This document shows positions 1-6,684 of a stretch of DNA of 13,021 nt, piece by piece. Made by a program: the position numbers and the translations under genes. Each line of letters begins with the position of its first letter. Position 1 is the first letter of the stretch. The stretch is from Pseudolabrys sp. (lineage in GTDB: Bacteria; Pseudomonadota; Alphaproteobacteria; Rhizobiales; Xanthobacteraceae), in contig JAQSCR010000455.1 of the NCBI GenBank assembly GCA_029945495.1, forward strand, positions 1 through 13,021, in the 5' to 3' direction. The notes under the pieces are model-generated. The model made no database searches. It saw only the letters and a list, made by a program, of their open reading frames with translations, and was not told where the DNA came from.

Positions 1-1087
1 GGCGGCCATCGGCGCGCTGATGCTCGCCGGCGTGGTGCTGTCGCTGGCCGCGTCGCCGCCGGTCGCCGGCCGCCTCGGCCTCGAGCCGTTCTACTTCGTC
101 AACCGCCACATCTTCTTCCTGTTCCCGACCATCGCCATCATGCTGGCGGTGTCGTTTCTGACGCCGCAGCAGATCCGCCGGCTGTCGCTGATCGTCTTCA
201 TCGTCAGCCTGGCGATGGTCGCGGTGACGCCGATGTTCGGCCAGGAGATCAAGGGCGCCAGGCGCTGGCTGGTGCTGTTCGGCGTCAACATCCAGCCGTC
301 GGAGTTCCTGAAACCCGCTTTCGTCATCCTGATCGCCTGGCTGTTCGGCGAATCGGCCAAGCGTCCGGAAATGCCGGCCAATGCGATGGCGCTGGCGCTG
401 CTGTTGACCGTGGTCGCGCTGTTGGTGGTGCAGCCGGATTTTGGCCAGACCATGCTGATCGTGCTGGTGTGGAGCGCGCTGTTCTTCATGGCCGGCATGC
501 GCGTGATCTGGATGTTCGGGCTCGCCGGCATCGCCGGCCTCGGCCTGCTGGTCGCCTATTCGACGGTGCCGCACGTGGCGAGCCGCATTCAGCGCTTTCT
601 CAATCCGGCGTCGGGCGACACCTTCAATATCGATATCGCCACCGAGAGCTTCATGCGCGGCGGCTGGTTCGGCCGCGGTCCGGGCGAGGGCACCGTCAAG
701 CGGCTGCTGCCGGAGAGCCATACCGATTTCGTGTTCTCGGTGGCCGCCGAGGAATTCGGCGTCGCGCTCTGCCTGGCGCTGGTCGCGCTGTTTGCCTTCA
801 TCGTCATTCGCGCGCTCATTCGCGCCATGCGCAACAACGATCCGTTCACGCGCTTCGCCGCCGCCGGCCTCACCATGCTGTTTGCTACCCAGTCGGCGAT
901 CAACATGGCGGTCAATCTGCATTTGATACCGGCCAAGGGCATGACGCTGCCGTTCATCTCCTATGGCGGCTCGTCGATGCTGTCGCTGGCTTATGCGATG
1001 GGCATGCTGCTGGCGCTGACGCGCGAGCGCCCGCGCGGCGCCGTGCTGACCGCGCCGGGCCTGGCGCCTTCCGGGAGCGCGGCTTGA
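1..1087 (+). CDS. ftsW: FtsW, septal peptidoglycan polymerase (5' end outside window)
   Basis: SEDS-family glycosyltransferase of the inner membrane that polymerises lipid II into septal glycan together with the transpeptidase FtsI. The reading frame is already open at base 2, so the start lies upstream; about 361 residues are visible and, from the usual family length, roughly 20 are missing. Visible signs are a series of hydrophobic helices, the NIQPSEFLKPAF segment (about 290-325), QPDFGQTMLI (about 433-462), the ESHTDF loop whose Asp (codon 725-727) matches the conserved catalytic Asp of FtsW/RodA, and the C-terminal ISYGGSSMLSLAYAMGMLLAL helix region. It stops with TGA at 1085-1087. ftsW directly followed by murG is standard dcw order, but here a palindromic element separates them. 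Very secure. Confidence 0.97.
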   Translation, partial: AAIGALMLAGVVLSLAASPPVAGRLGLEPFYFVNRHIFFLFPTIAIMLAVSFLTPQQIRRLSLIVFIVSLAMVAVTPMFGQEIKGARRWLVLFGVNIQPSEFLKPAFVILIAWLFGESAKRPEMPANAMALALLLTVVALLVVQPDFGQTMLIVLVWSALFFMAGMRVIWMFGLAGIAGLGLLVAYSTVPHVASRIQRFLNPASGDTFNIDIATESFMRGGWFGRGPGEGTVKRLLPESHTDFVFSVAAEEFGVALCLALVALFAFIVIRALIRAMRNNDPFTRFAAAGLTMLFATQSAINMAVNLHLIPAKGMTLPFISYGGSSMLSLAYAMGMLLALTRERPRGAVLTAPGLAPSGSAA

Positions 1088-1096
1088 GCCCTTTCT

Positions 1097-1201
1097 GTCA
1101 TTCCGGGACGGCGCAAAGCGCCGGACCCGGAATCCAGCTACAAGCACCGTTCGTGGTGCTGGATTCCGGGTTCGCATGCTACGCACGCGCCCCGGAATGA
1201 C
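1097..1201. repeat. Palindromic intergenic element between ftsW and murG
   Basis: A 105-base nested palindrome fills almost the whole ftsW-murG gap. The outer arms are GTCATTCCGGG (1097-1107) and CCCGGAATGAC (1191-1201), which are perfect complements. The inner arms are 14 bases, ACCCGGAATCCAGC (1125-1138) and GCTGGATTCCGGGT (1158-1171). A third, alternative stem AGCACC/GGTGCT lies at the centre. From memory, elements built from CATTCCGGG and CCGGAATCC are dispersed in Bradyrhizobium-like genomes; copy number cannot be tested here. The element ends four bases before the murG ribosome binding site, so a folded transcript could affect murG translation or mRNA stability (inference). Confidence 0.8.
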
Positions 1202-1215
1202 GATAAGGGGCTGGG

Positions 1216-2337
1216 ATGCCGGCTGACGACAATAGAATGAATCCGCTCGTCCTCCTCGCCGCCGGCGGCACTGGCGGCCATCTGTTTCCGGCGGAGGCGC
1301 TGGCGGTCGTGCTCGGCAAGCGCGGCGTCACCGTCGATCTCGCCACCGATGTCCGCGCCGCGCATTTCGAATTCCCGGCGCGCGACGTGCATCTCATTCC
1401 AAGCGCGACCGTGCGCGGCCGCGATCCGCTATCGCTGGCGCGCACCGCGTGGCTCTTGGCGCGCGGCACCGCCAAGGCCTGGGCAACGATCGGCAAAATT
1501 CGCCCGGCCGTCGTCGTCGGCTTCGGCGGTTATCCGACCGTGCCGCCTCTGTGGGCGGCGAGCCTGCGCGGCGTGCCGACCATTTTGCACGAACAGAACG
1601 GGGTCATGGGCCGCGCCAACCGCTTGCTGGCGTCGCGCGTCACGGCGATTGCCACCGGCTTTCGCGTGCTCAGCCATATCGATGCGCGCGTGCAATCGAA
1701 GATCACCTTCACCGGCAATCCGGTGCGGCCGCTGGTGATCGAAGCCGCCGGCATTCCCTATGCCGCGCCGGAAGCAGACGGCACCATCCGCCTGCTGGTG
1801 TTCGGCGGCAGCCAGGGTGCCCGCGTCATGTCGGATATCGTGCCGGCGGCGATCGGGCTGCTCAGCGCCGACATCCGCGCCCGTCTGCATATCGTCCAGC
1901 AGGCGCGCCCCGAGGATATCGACGCGGTTGCGGCGCAATACGCTAAACTGGGCGTTGCCATCAGTTGCGCGGCGTTCTTTGCAGATTTGCCGGTGCGCAT
2001 GGCGGCGGCGCATCTGGTGGTGTCGCGCTCGGGCGCCTCGACGGTGGCGGAATTGTCGGCCATCGGCCGTCCCGCCATCCTGGTGCCGTTGCCGCATGCG
2101 CTCGATCAGGATCAGTTCGCCAATGCCGGTGTTTTGCAGGATGCCGGCGGCGCGATCCGCATCGTGCAGCGCGACTTCACGCCCGAGCGGCTGGCCGCCG
2201 AAATCGCCGGTTTGGCCGGCGATCCGGCGCGGCTGGCGTCGATGGCCAAAGCCGCCAAAGCCGCCGGCACGGTCGATGCCGCCGAGCGGCTGGCGGATTT
2301 GGTCATGAAGGTGGCGGAGGTCCCGGGAGGGCTGTAA
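1216..2337 (+). CDS. murG: MurG, UDP-GlcNAc:lipid I N-acetylglucosaminyltransferase
   Basis: Membrane-associated GT-B enzyme that adds GlcNAc to lipid I to give lipid II at the cytoplasmic face. The 373 residues are normal in length. Family motifs in order are GGTGGH (17-22), VGFGGYP (101-107), HEQN (125-128), GNPVR (167-171), GGSQGA (197-202), SRSGASTVAEL (270-280) and HALDQDQ (294-300); the glycine-rich loops and the C-terminal domain motifs that bind UDP-GlcNAc are intact. The ATG at 1216 is preferred because AAGGGG (1205-1210) lies five bases before it; the in-frame ATG at 1237 has no such site, although it begins closer to the conserved core. The stop codon TAA (2335-2337) overlaps a copy of the higBA operator half-site. 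Confidence 0.97.
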   Translation: MPADDNRMNPLVLLAAGGTGGHLFPAEALAVVLGKRGVTVDLATDVRAAHFEFPARDVHLIPSATVRGRDPLSLARTAWLLARGTAKAWATIGKIRPAVVVGFGGYPTVPPLWAASLRGVPTILHEQNGVMGRANRLLASRVTAIATGFRVLSHIDARVQSKITFTGNPVRPLVIEAAGIPYAAPEADGTIRLLVFGGSQGARVMSDIVPAAIGLLSADIRARLHIVQQARPEDIDAVAAQYAKLGVAISCAAFFADLPVRMAAAHLVVSRSGASTVAELSAIGRPAILVPLPHALDQDQFANAGVLQDAGGAIRIVQRDFTPERLAAEIAGLAGDPARLASMAKAAKAAGTVDAAERLADLVMKVAEVPGGL

Positions 2338-2372
2338 GCAGTCAGTTGACGTATGTAAGCGTACAGCTTACA
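2333..2372. promoter_or_regulatory. Probable HigA operator with three TGTAAGC half-sites
   Basis: TGTAAGC (2354-2360), a five-base centre and GCTTACA (2366-2372) form a 19-base inverted repeat with perfect seven-base arms just before higB. A third copy, TGTAAGC (2333-2339), lies exactly 21 bases upstream in direct orientation, on the same helical face and across the murG stop codon. HigA-type antitoxins are helix-turn-helix proteins that usually repress their own promoter by binding such palindromes; assigning this site to the HigA encoded here is inference. Confidence 0.7.
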
Positions 2373-2374
2373 TT
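2346..2374 (+). promoter_or_regulatory. Predicted higBA promoter overlapping its operator
   Basis: TTGACG (2346-2351) is a good -35 box. A 17-base spacer leads to TACATT (2369-2374), which matches the -10 consensus at four of six positions. The operator palindrome lies between and over the boxes, as expected of an autorepressed promoter. Transcription would begin near 2380-2382, almost on the higB GTG, so the message would be leaderless or nearly so. The promoter may also supply murC and later genes, as no terminator with a T-tract was seen between higA and murC. Confidence 0.6.
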
Positions 2375-2379
2375 GCCCC

Positions 2380-2658
2380 GTGATCGGAACATTCCGAAAC
2401 AAGGCGCTGGCCGAACTGTGGGCAACGGGCCGCACAGCCAGGATCGCCGCAACAATGCAGCGGCGAATCCTGGTCCGCCTCGAGCGTCTGAATGTCGTGA
2501 GCGCGCCGGCGCAGATGAACCTCCCCGGGTTTGATTTTCATGCCCTGAGGGGGTTTGTTCCGACCCGCTACTCGGTCCACGTCAACGGGCCGTGGTGCAT
2601 TACCTTCGAGTTCGATGCCGGAGACGCACTCCGTGTCGATTTCGAGCAATATCACTGA
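2380..2658 (+). CDS. higB: HigB-type toxin, RelE-superfamily mRNA interferase
   Basis: Likely ribosome-dependent mRNA endonuclease toxin. The protein is 92 residues with a GTG start, the same length as the Proteus HigB prototype as I recall it. It opens MIGTFRNKAL, has LPGFDFHALRGF around residues 48-59 with His54, and ends in Tyr91-His92, matching the catalytic tail of HigB. At the NWR position of the prototype this protein has Pro-Trp-Cys (71-73), a change I believe is common in an alphaproteobacterial subgroup. There is no ribosome binding site before the GTG, consistent with near-leaderless initiation. Toxin before antitoxin is the hallmark order of higBA. Codons such as GGA, ACA, CGA, AGG and GCA are commoner than in neighbouring mur genes, suggesting later arrival. 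Confidence 0.88.
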   Translation: MIGTFRNKALAELWATGRTARIAATMQRRILVRLERLNVVSAPAQMNLPGFDFHALRGFVPTRYSVHVNGPWCITFEFDAGDALRVDFEQYH

Positions 2659-2669
2659 GGAGACGAATC

Positions 2670-2990
2670 ATGGCCGAGTATCGCGCCAAACGGGACCCGA
2701 ACCGCTGTCCGACCCATCCCGGTGAATTGCTGGCCGACATCATTCCGGCGACCGGCAAGAGCAAGACCGAAATCGCCACGCTGCTGGGCATTTCCCGCCA
2801 GCACCTTTACGACATCCTGGCGGAGCGCAAGCCGGTGTCGCCTTCGGTCGCGGTTCGGCTCGGCAAGCTGTTCGGCGATGGGCCCGGGGTCTGGGTGCGA
2901 ATGCAGGGCGCCTACGATACCTGGCGGGCCGAGCGCGCGCTTGCAGGCGAAATCAAGAAAATACCTCGGCTGAAGGCGGCCGCGGCGTGA
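2670..2990 (+). CDS. higA: HigA-type antitoxin, XRE-family helix-turn-helix repressor
   Basis: Antitoxin partner of HigB and probable repressor of the pair. The protein is 106 residues from the ATG at 2670, which has a strong GAGGAGA site (2657-2663) overlapping the higB stop codon, so the two are translationally coupled. The open frame extends back to 2592, but that part overlaps higB and has no initiation signal. Features are the THPGELLADII motif typical of VapI/HigA proteins (about 12-22), a helix-turn-helix around residues 30-55 (TEIATLLGISRQHLYDIL), and the GDGPGVWVRMQGAYD segment matching the family's FGTSPEFWLNLQ-type region. The tail is basic and Ala-rich. The family call is secure; exact DNA target and partner are inferred from context. 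Confidence 0.9.
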   Translation: MAEYRAKRDPNRCPTHPGELLADIIPATGKSKTEIATLLGISRQHLYDILAERKPVSPSVAVRLGKLFGDGPGVWVRMQGAYDTWRAERALAGEIKKIPRLKAAAA

Positions 2991-3042
2991 TTGGAAAATT
3001 GCGATTTGCCATCAAAACGGCGGGGATTTGACTTTGCTTTCA

Positions 3043-3077
3043 CCTCTCCCATAGGGAGAGGGTGGACCGCGAAGCGG
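3043..3077. repeat. Small double-hairpin intergenic element before murC
   Basis: CCTCTCCC (3043-3050) and GGGAGAGG (3054-3061) form a perfect eight-base stem with a three-base loop. It is followed by CCGC-GAA-GCGG (3067-3077). CTCTCCC/GGGAGAG hairpins followed by a GCGAAGC-type loop are, from memory, a dispersed intergenic family in Bradyrhizobium-like genomes. No T-run follows, so it is a poor intrinsic terminator, though it could trim or stabilise the higBA mRNA end. The rest of the 135-base gap holds only the murC ribosome binding site. Confidence 0.6.
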
Positions 3078-3125
3078 GCCGGAACGCTGTGATGAACTCA
3101 ATATCTAGTGACCAAGGGCGACTTC

Positions 3126-4538
3126 ATGAAATTGCCACGCGACATCGGCCCGGTGCATTTCGTCGGCATCGGCGGCATCGGCATGAGCGGCATTGCCGAG
3201 GTGCTCAAGACGCTCGGCTATACCGTCACCGGTTCCGACGTCGCCGACAGCGGCAACGTCAAGCGCCTGCGCGATGACGGCATCAAGGTCACCATCGGCC
3301 ATAAGGCCGACAACATCGACGGCGCCGACGTGGTCGTGGTCTCCTCCGCGATCAAGCCGGACAATCCGGAGCTGGTCGAGGCGCGCGCCCGCCGCCTGCC
3401 GGTGGTGCGGCGCGCCGAGATGCTGGCCGAGCTGATGCGGCTGAAGAGCTGCGTGGCCATCGCCGGCACGCACGGCAAGACCACCACCACCTCGATGGTG
3501 GCGACCTTGCTCGATGCCGGCGGCATCGACCCGACCGTCATCAATGGCGGCATCATCAACGCTTACGGCACCAATGCGCGATTGGGCGCCGGCGACTGGA
3601 TGGTGGTGGAGGCCGACGAATCCGACGGCACCTTCCTCAAGCTGCCGGCCGACGTCGCCATCGTCACCAATGTCGATGCCGAGCATCTCGACCACTTCGG
3701 CACCTTCGCCGCCGTGCAGGAAGCCTTCATTCATTTCGTCGAGAACGTGCCGTTCTACGGCTTCGCGGTGATGTGCACCGATCATCCGATCGTGCAGCGC
3801 CTGGTCGGCCGCATCGCCGACCGCCGCATCGTCACCTATGGCGAAAATCCGCAGGCCGATGTGCGCCTCGTCGATCTCAAGAACGACGACGGCACGCAGC
3901 GCTTCGGCGTGCTGTTCCGCGACAGCGCCGGCAAGGAAGTCCACGCCATCCACGATCTCAGCCTGCCGATGCCGGGCCGTCACAACGCGCTTAACGCGAC
4001 CTCGGCGATCGCGGTGGCGCATGCGCTCGGCGTTGCCGACGACAAGATCCGCAGCGCGTTGGCTAAATTCGGCGGCGTCAAGCGGCGCTTCACCAAGGTG
4101 GGCGAATGGAACGGCGCCACCATCATCGACGACTATGGCCACCATCCGGTCGAGATCGCCGCGGTGCTGAAAGCCGCGCGTGAATCGACCAAGGGCCAGG
4201 TGATCGCCGTGGTGCAGCCGCATCGCTATACGCGGTTGAAGTCTTTGTTCGAGCCGTTCTCGACTTGCTTCAACGACGCCGACGCCGTGGTCGTCGCCAA
4301 TGTCTATGCGGCCGGCGAAACGCCGATCGAAGGTGCCGACCGCGACCATCTGGTGCAGGCGTTACGCGCGCGCGGCCATCGTCAGGTGACGGCGCTCGAC
4401 GGCCCGGACAAGCTCGCGGGCATTATCAAAGGTCTGGCGAAACCCGGCGACTATGTCGTCTGCTTAGGGGCCGGCTCGATCACGCAATGGGCCAATGCGC
4501 TGCCGGCCGAGTTGAAGGCGCTCGACGGGACCAAGTAA
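3126..4538 (+). CDS. murC: MurC, UDP-N-acetylmuramate:L-alanine ligase
   Basis: Cytoplasmic ATP-dependent ligase that adds L-Ala to UDP-MurNAc, the first Mur ligase step. The protein is 470 residues, normal for the family. It shows the N-terminal Rossmann-like VGIGGIGMSG (13-22), the ATP-binding GTHGKTTTT loop (114-122), the VVEADESDGTFL segment after it, NVDAEHLDHFGTF in the central domain, GRHNALNATSAIAVA, and DDYGHHPVEI with VVQPHRYTR in the C-terminal domain. The ATG at 3126 is chosen over the in-frame GTG at 3108 because AAGGGCG (3114-3120) lies five bases before it and MKLPRDIGP matches the known family beginning. The last base of its TAA is the first base of the murB ATG. Confidence 0.97.
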   Translation: MKLPRDIGPVHFVGIGGIGMSGIAEVLKTLGYTVTGSDVADSGNVKRLRDDGIKVTIGHKADNIDGADVVVVSSAIKPDNPELVEARARRLPVVRRAEMLAELMRLKSCVAIAGTHGKTTTTSMVATLLDAGGIDPTVINGGIINAYGTNARLGAGDWMVVEADESDGTFLKLPADVAIVTNVDAEHLDHFGTFAAVQEAFIHFVENVPFYGFAVMCTDHPIVQRLVGRIADRRIVTYGENPQADVRLVDLKNDDGTQRFGVLFRDSAGKEVHAIHDLSLPMPGRHNALNATSAIAVAHALGVADDKIRSALAKFGGVKRRFTKVGEWNGATIIDDYGHHPVEIAAVLKAARESTKGQVIAVVQPHRYTRLKSLFEPFSTCFNDADAVVVANVYAAGETPIEGADRDHLVQALRARGHRQVTALDGPDKLAGIIKGLAKPGDYVVCLGAGSITQWANALPAELKALDGTK

Positions 4539-5458
4539 TGGCAGCGTTTCCCGACATCGTCCCCGATCTCAAAGCCCGCATGCCGGACTTGCGCGGACGG
4601 CTGCTGGCGAACCAGCCGCTTGGCGCATTCACCTGGTTTCGCGTCGGCGGACCGGCGCAAGTGCTGTTCACGCCCGAGGACACCGACGATCTGGCGTATT
4701 TTCTGCGCCATTTGCCGGCCGAGTTGCCGCTCACCGTGATCGGCGTCGGCTCCAACCTGATCGTGCGCGATGGCGGCCTGCCGGGCGTGGTGATCCGGCT
4801 GGCGCGCGGCTTCAATGATATTGTCTGCACCGGCGACACGCTGCGCGCCGGCGCGGCGGCGCTCGACAAGCGCGTCGCCGAAGCCGCCGCGAGCGCCGGC
4901 ATCGGCGGCCTGGAATTCTATTTCGGCATTCCCGGCACGATCGGCGGCGCGCTGCGCATGAACGCCGGCGCCAATGGCGGCGAGACCAAGGACGTGCTGC
5001 TCGAAGCAACCGGCGTCACGCGCGCTGGCGAGATCGTCACCTTGAGCAATACGCAAATGAAATTCGCCTACCGCGAAAGCGGCGCCGATCCCGCGATCAT
5101 CTTTACCTCCGGGCTGTTTCGCGGCCGGCTGACCGATGCGGAACCAATTCGCCAGCGTATGGCCGAGGTGCAGAGCCACCGCGAGACGGCGCAGCCGATC
5201 CGCGAGAAGACTGGCGGCTCGACCTTCAAGAATCCGCCCGGCCACAGCGCCTGGAAGCTGATCGACGCGGCGGGCTTGCGCGGCCACAAGGTCGGCGATG
5301 CGCAGGTCTCGGAGATGCATTGCAACTTTCTCATCAATGCCGGCACGGCCACCGCCGCCGATATCGAAACCTTGGGCGAAACCGTGCGCGCGCGCGTCAA
5401 GACGCATTCCGGCATCGAGCTCGAATGGGAAATCAAGCGGATCGGACTTAACCAATGA
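4538..5458 (+). CDS. murB: MurB, UDP-N-acetylenolpyruvoylglucosamine reductase
   Basis: FAD- and NADPH-dependent cytoplasmic enzyme that reduces UDP-GlcNAc-enolpyruvate to UDP-MurNAc. The protein is 306 residues. The FAD-binding signs are FRVGGPA (34-40), VIGVGSNLIVRDGG (67-80) and GIPGTIGGA (130-138). YRES (178-181) supplies the active-site Arg, GGSTFKNP (226-233) the catalytic Ser228, and LEWEI (295-299) the region of the catalytic Glu. The compact length and absence of the extra loop seen in E. coli MurB fit the shorter, Gram-positive-like class, as usual for alphaproteobacteria. The start overlaps the murC stop (TAATG); the open frame continues upstream inside murC without significance. 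Its TGA overlaps the next ATG by ATGA, so translation is coupled to the hydroxylase gene. Confidence 0.97.
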   Translation: MAAFPDIVPDLKARMPDLRGRLLANQPLGAFTWFRVGGPAQVLFTPEDTDDLAYFLRHLPAELPLTVIGVGSNLIVRDGGLPGVVIRLARGFNDIVCTGDTLRAGAAALDKRVAEAAASAGIGGLEFYFGIPGTIGGALRMNAGANGGETKDVLLEATGVTRAGEIVTLSNTQMKFAYRESGADPAIIFTSGLFRGRLTDAEPIRQRMAEVQSHRETAQPIREKTGGSTFKNPPGHSAWKLIDAAGLRGHKVGDAQVSEMHCNFLINAGTATAADIETLGETVRARVKTHSGIELEWEIKRIGLNQ

Positions 5459-6684
5459 CGACGTCCGCCGCACATTCGTCCGATGCCATTCTGATCGTCG
5501 GCGGCGGATTGGGCGGGCTGACCGCCGCGCTGGCGCTCGGCCGCCAAGGCCGCCGCGTGCGCGTCCTCGAGCAGACGCCGGAACTGGGCGCCATCGGCTA
5601 CGGCATTCAGCTCGGCCCCAACGTGTTTCCGATGTTCGCGCGGCTCGGCCTCACCGACGCGCTGCTGGCACAATCGATATTGCCGCGCGCCTGCGTGATG
5701 TTCGACGCGCTCACCGGCGCGGAGGTGACGCGCATTCCCAACGATCCGAGTTTGCGCGCGCGCTTCGGCGCGCCTTATGTCGTTATCCATCGCGTCGATC
5801 TGCACAGAATCCTGCTCGATGCCTGTAGCGCCACCGGCACGATCACGCTGGAGCCGTCGACTTCGGTTGCCGGCTACAGCCAAACCGATGACGGCGTCAC
5901 ATTGACCACCGACGACGGCCGCAGCATCGACGGCGTCGCGCTGATCGGCGCCGACGGCCTGCGCTCGATCGTGCGCGCCCGCATCGTCGATGACGGCGAA
6001 CCGAAACCGATCGGCTATGTCGCGCATCGCACCATCGTGCCGATCGGTGAGGTGCCGGAAGGTGTCGCGCGCGACGTCTCGGCGCTCTGGGTCGGGCCGG
6101 GCTTCCACATGGTGCATTATCCGCTGCGCGACAACACGCTGTTCAACATCGTCGCGGTGTTCCGCACCGACACGTTCGGCGACAAGGGCGACAGCGCTTT
6201 CAACGCGGCCGAGGTCGAACGCACCTACGCGACCGCGCATCCGGTAATGAAGTCGCTCTTGGAGAAAATGGACCTGACGCGGCGCTGGGTGATCGCCGAT
6301 CGCGATCCGGTGCGGCATTGGAGCGACGGCCGCGTCACCATGCTCGGCGACGCCGCGCATCCGGCGCTGCAGACATTTGCTCAGGGAGCATGCATGGCGA
6401 TCGAGGATGGCGTGACGCTCGCGGCCATGGTCGAGGCGGCGGCCGGCGATTTCGCCGCCGCGTTCAAGCGCTACGAGCAGGCGCGGGCGGTGCGCACCGG
6501 CCGCGTCGTCTTGGAAGGCCGCAGGCTGTGGCAAGGCTATCATGCCGAAGGCATCGACCGCGATGTCTGGCTGCAGGCCTTCTCGGAACGCCGCGAAGAA
6601 GACACCTTGGCCTGCTTGTCATGGCTCTATGACGGCATCAAGCTGCCGGTCCAAGATAAAGTAAGTGATAAGGTGCGCCCATGA
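5455..6684 (+). CDS. FAD-dependent aromatic hydroxylase, 3-hydroxybenzoate 6-hydroxylase-like
   Basis: Predicted group A flavoprotein monooxygenase of 409 residues. It has the dinucleotide motif VGGGLGGL (15-22), a conserved GADGLRS block (165-171) and the FAD-ribityl motif GDAAHP (298-303). It most resembles 3-hydroxybenzoate 6-hydroxylase: His218 and Tyr222 in GFHMVHYPLR and Gln306 in PALQTFAQGA align with residues I recall as active-site residues of the Rhodococcus enzyme, and the C-terminal LWQGYHAEG / WLYDG pattern is similar. That suggests para-hydroxylation of a phenolic acid with NAD(P)H and O2, but the substrate is not proven; salicylate or 6-hydroxynicotinate hydroxylases are alternatives. 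It overlaps murB and ddl by ATGA at both ends, with codon use like theirs. It is not a normal dcw gene, and no ring-cleavage or regulatory gene accompanies it. Confidence 0.85.
   Translation: MTTSAAHSSDAILIVGGGLGGLTAALALGRQGRRVRVLEQTPELGAIGYGIQLGPNVFPMFARLGLTDALLAQSILPRACVMFDALTGAEVTRIPNDPSLRARFGAPYVVIHRVDLHRILLDACSATGTITLEPSTSVAGYSQTDDGVTLTTDDGRSIDGVALIGADGLRSIVRARIVDDGEPKPIGYVAHRTIVPIGEVPEGVARDVSALWVGPGFHMVHYPLRDNTLFNIVAVFRTDTFGDKGDSAFNAAEVERTYATAHPVMKSLLEKMDLTRRWVIADRDPVRHWSDGRVTMLGDAAHPALQTFAQGACMAIEDGVTLAAMVEAAAGDFAAAFKRYEQARAVRTGRVVLEGRRLWQGYHAEGIDRDVWLQAFSERREEDTLACLSWLYDGIKLPVQDKVSDKVRP

Noticed and set aside
2592..2669. N-terminal extension of HigA
   Set aside because: It lies inside higB and lacks initiation signals, whereas ATG 2670 has GAGGAGA at good spacing.
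3028..3056. TTGACT as a -35 box for a murC promoter
   Set aside because: At 17-base spacing the -10 position reads ATAGGG, inside the hairpin stem, which is a poor match.
3108..3125. GTG start adding six residues to MurC
   Set aside because: The ribosome binding site AAGGGCG is placed for the ATG at 3126 and the extension has no family counterpart.
3105..4349. Antisense open frame of 414 codons opposite murC
   Set aside because: A shadow of murC third-position bias, with His/Asp/Gly-rich composition and no motif.
5068..6543. Antisense open frame of 491 codons opposite murB and the hydroxylase
   Set aside because: It crosses two well-identified genes, has biased composition and shows no initiation signal or recognisable domain.
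5455..6684. UbiH/Coq6-type ubiquinone hydroxylase as identity of the flavoprotein
   Set aside because: The active-site pattern around HYPLR and PALQ and the C-terminal LWQGYH / WLYDG segment fit 3-hydroxybenzoate 6-hydroxylase-like enzymes better.
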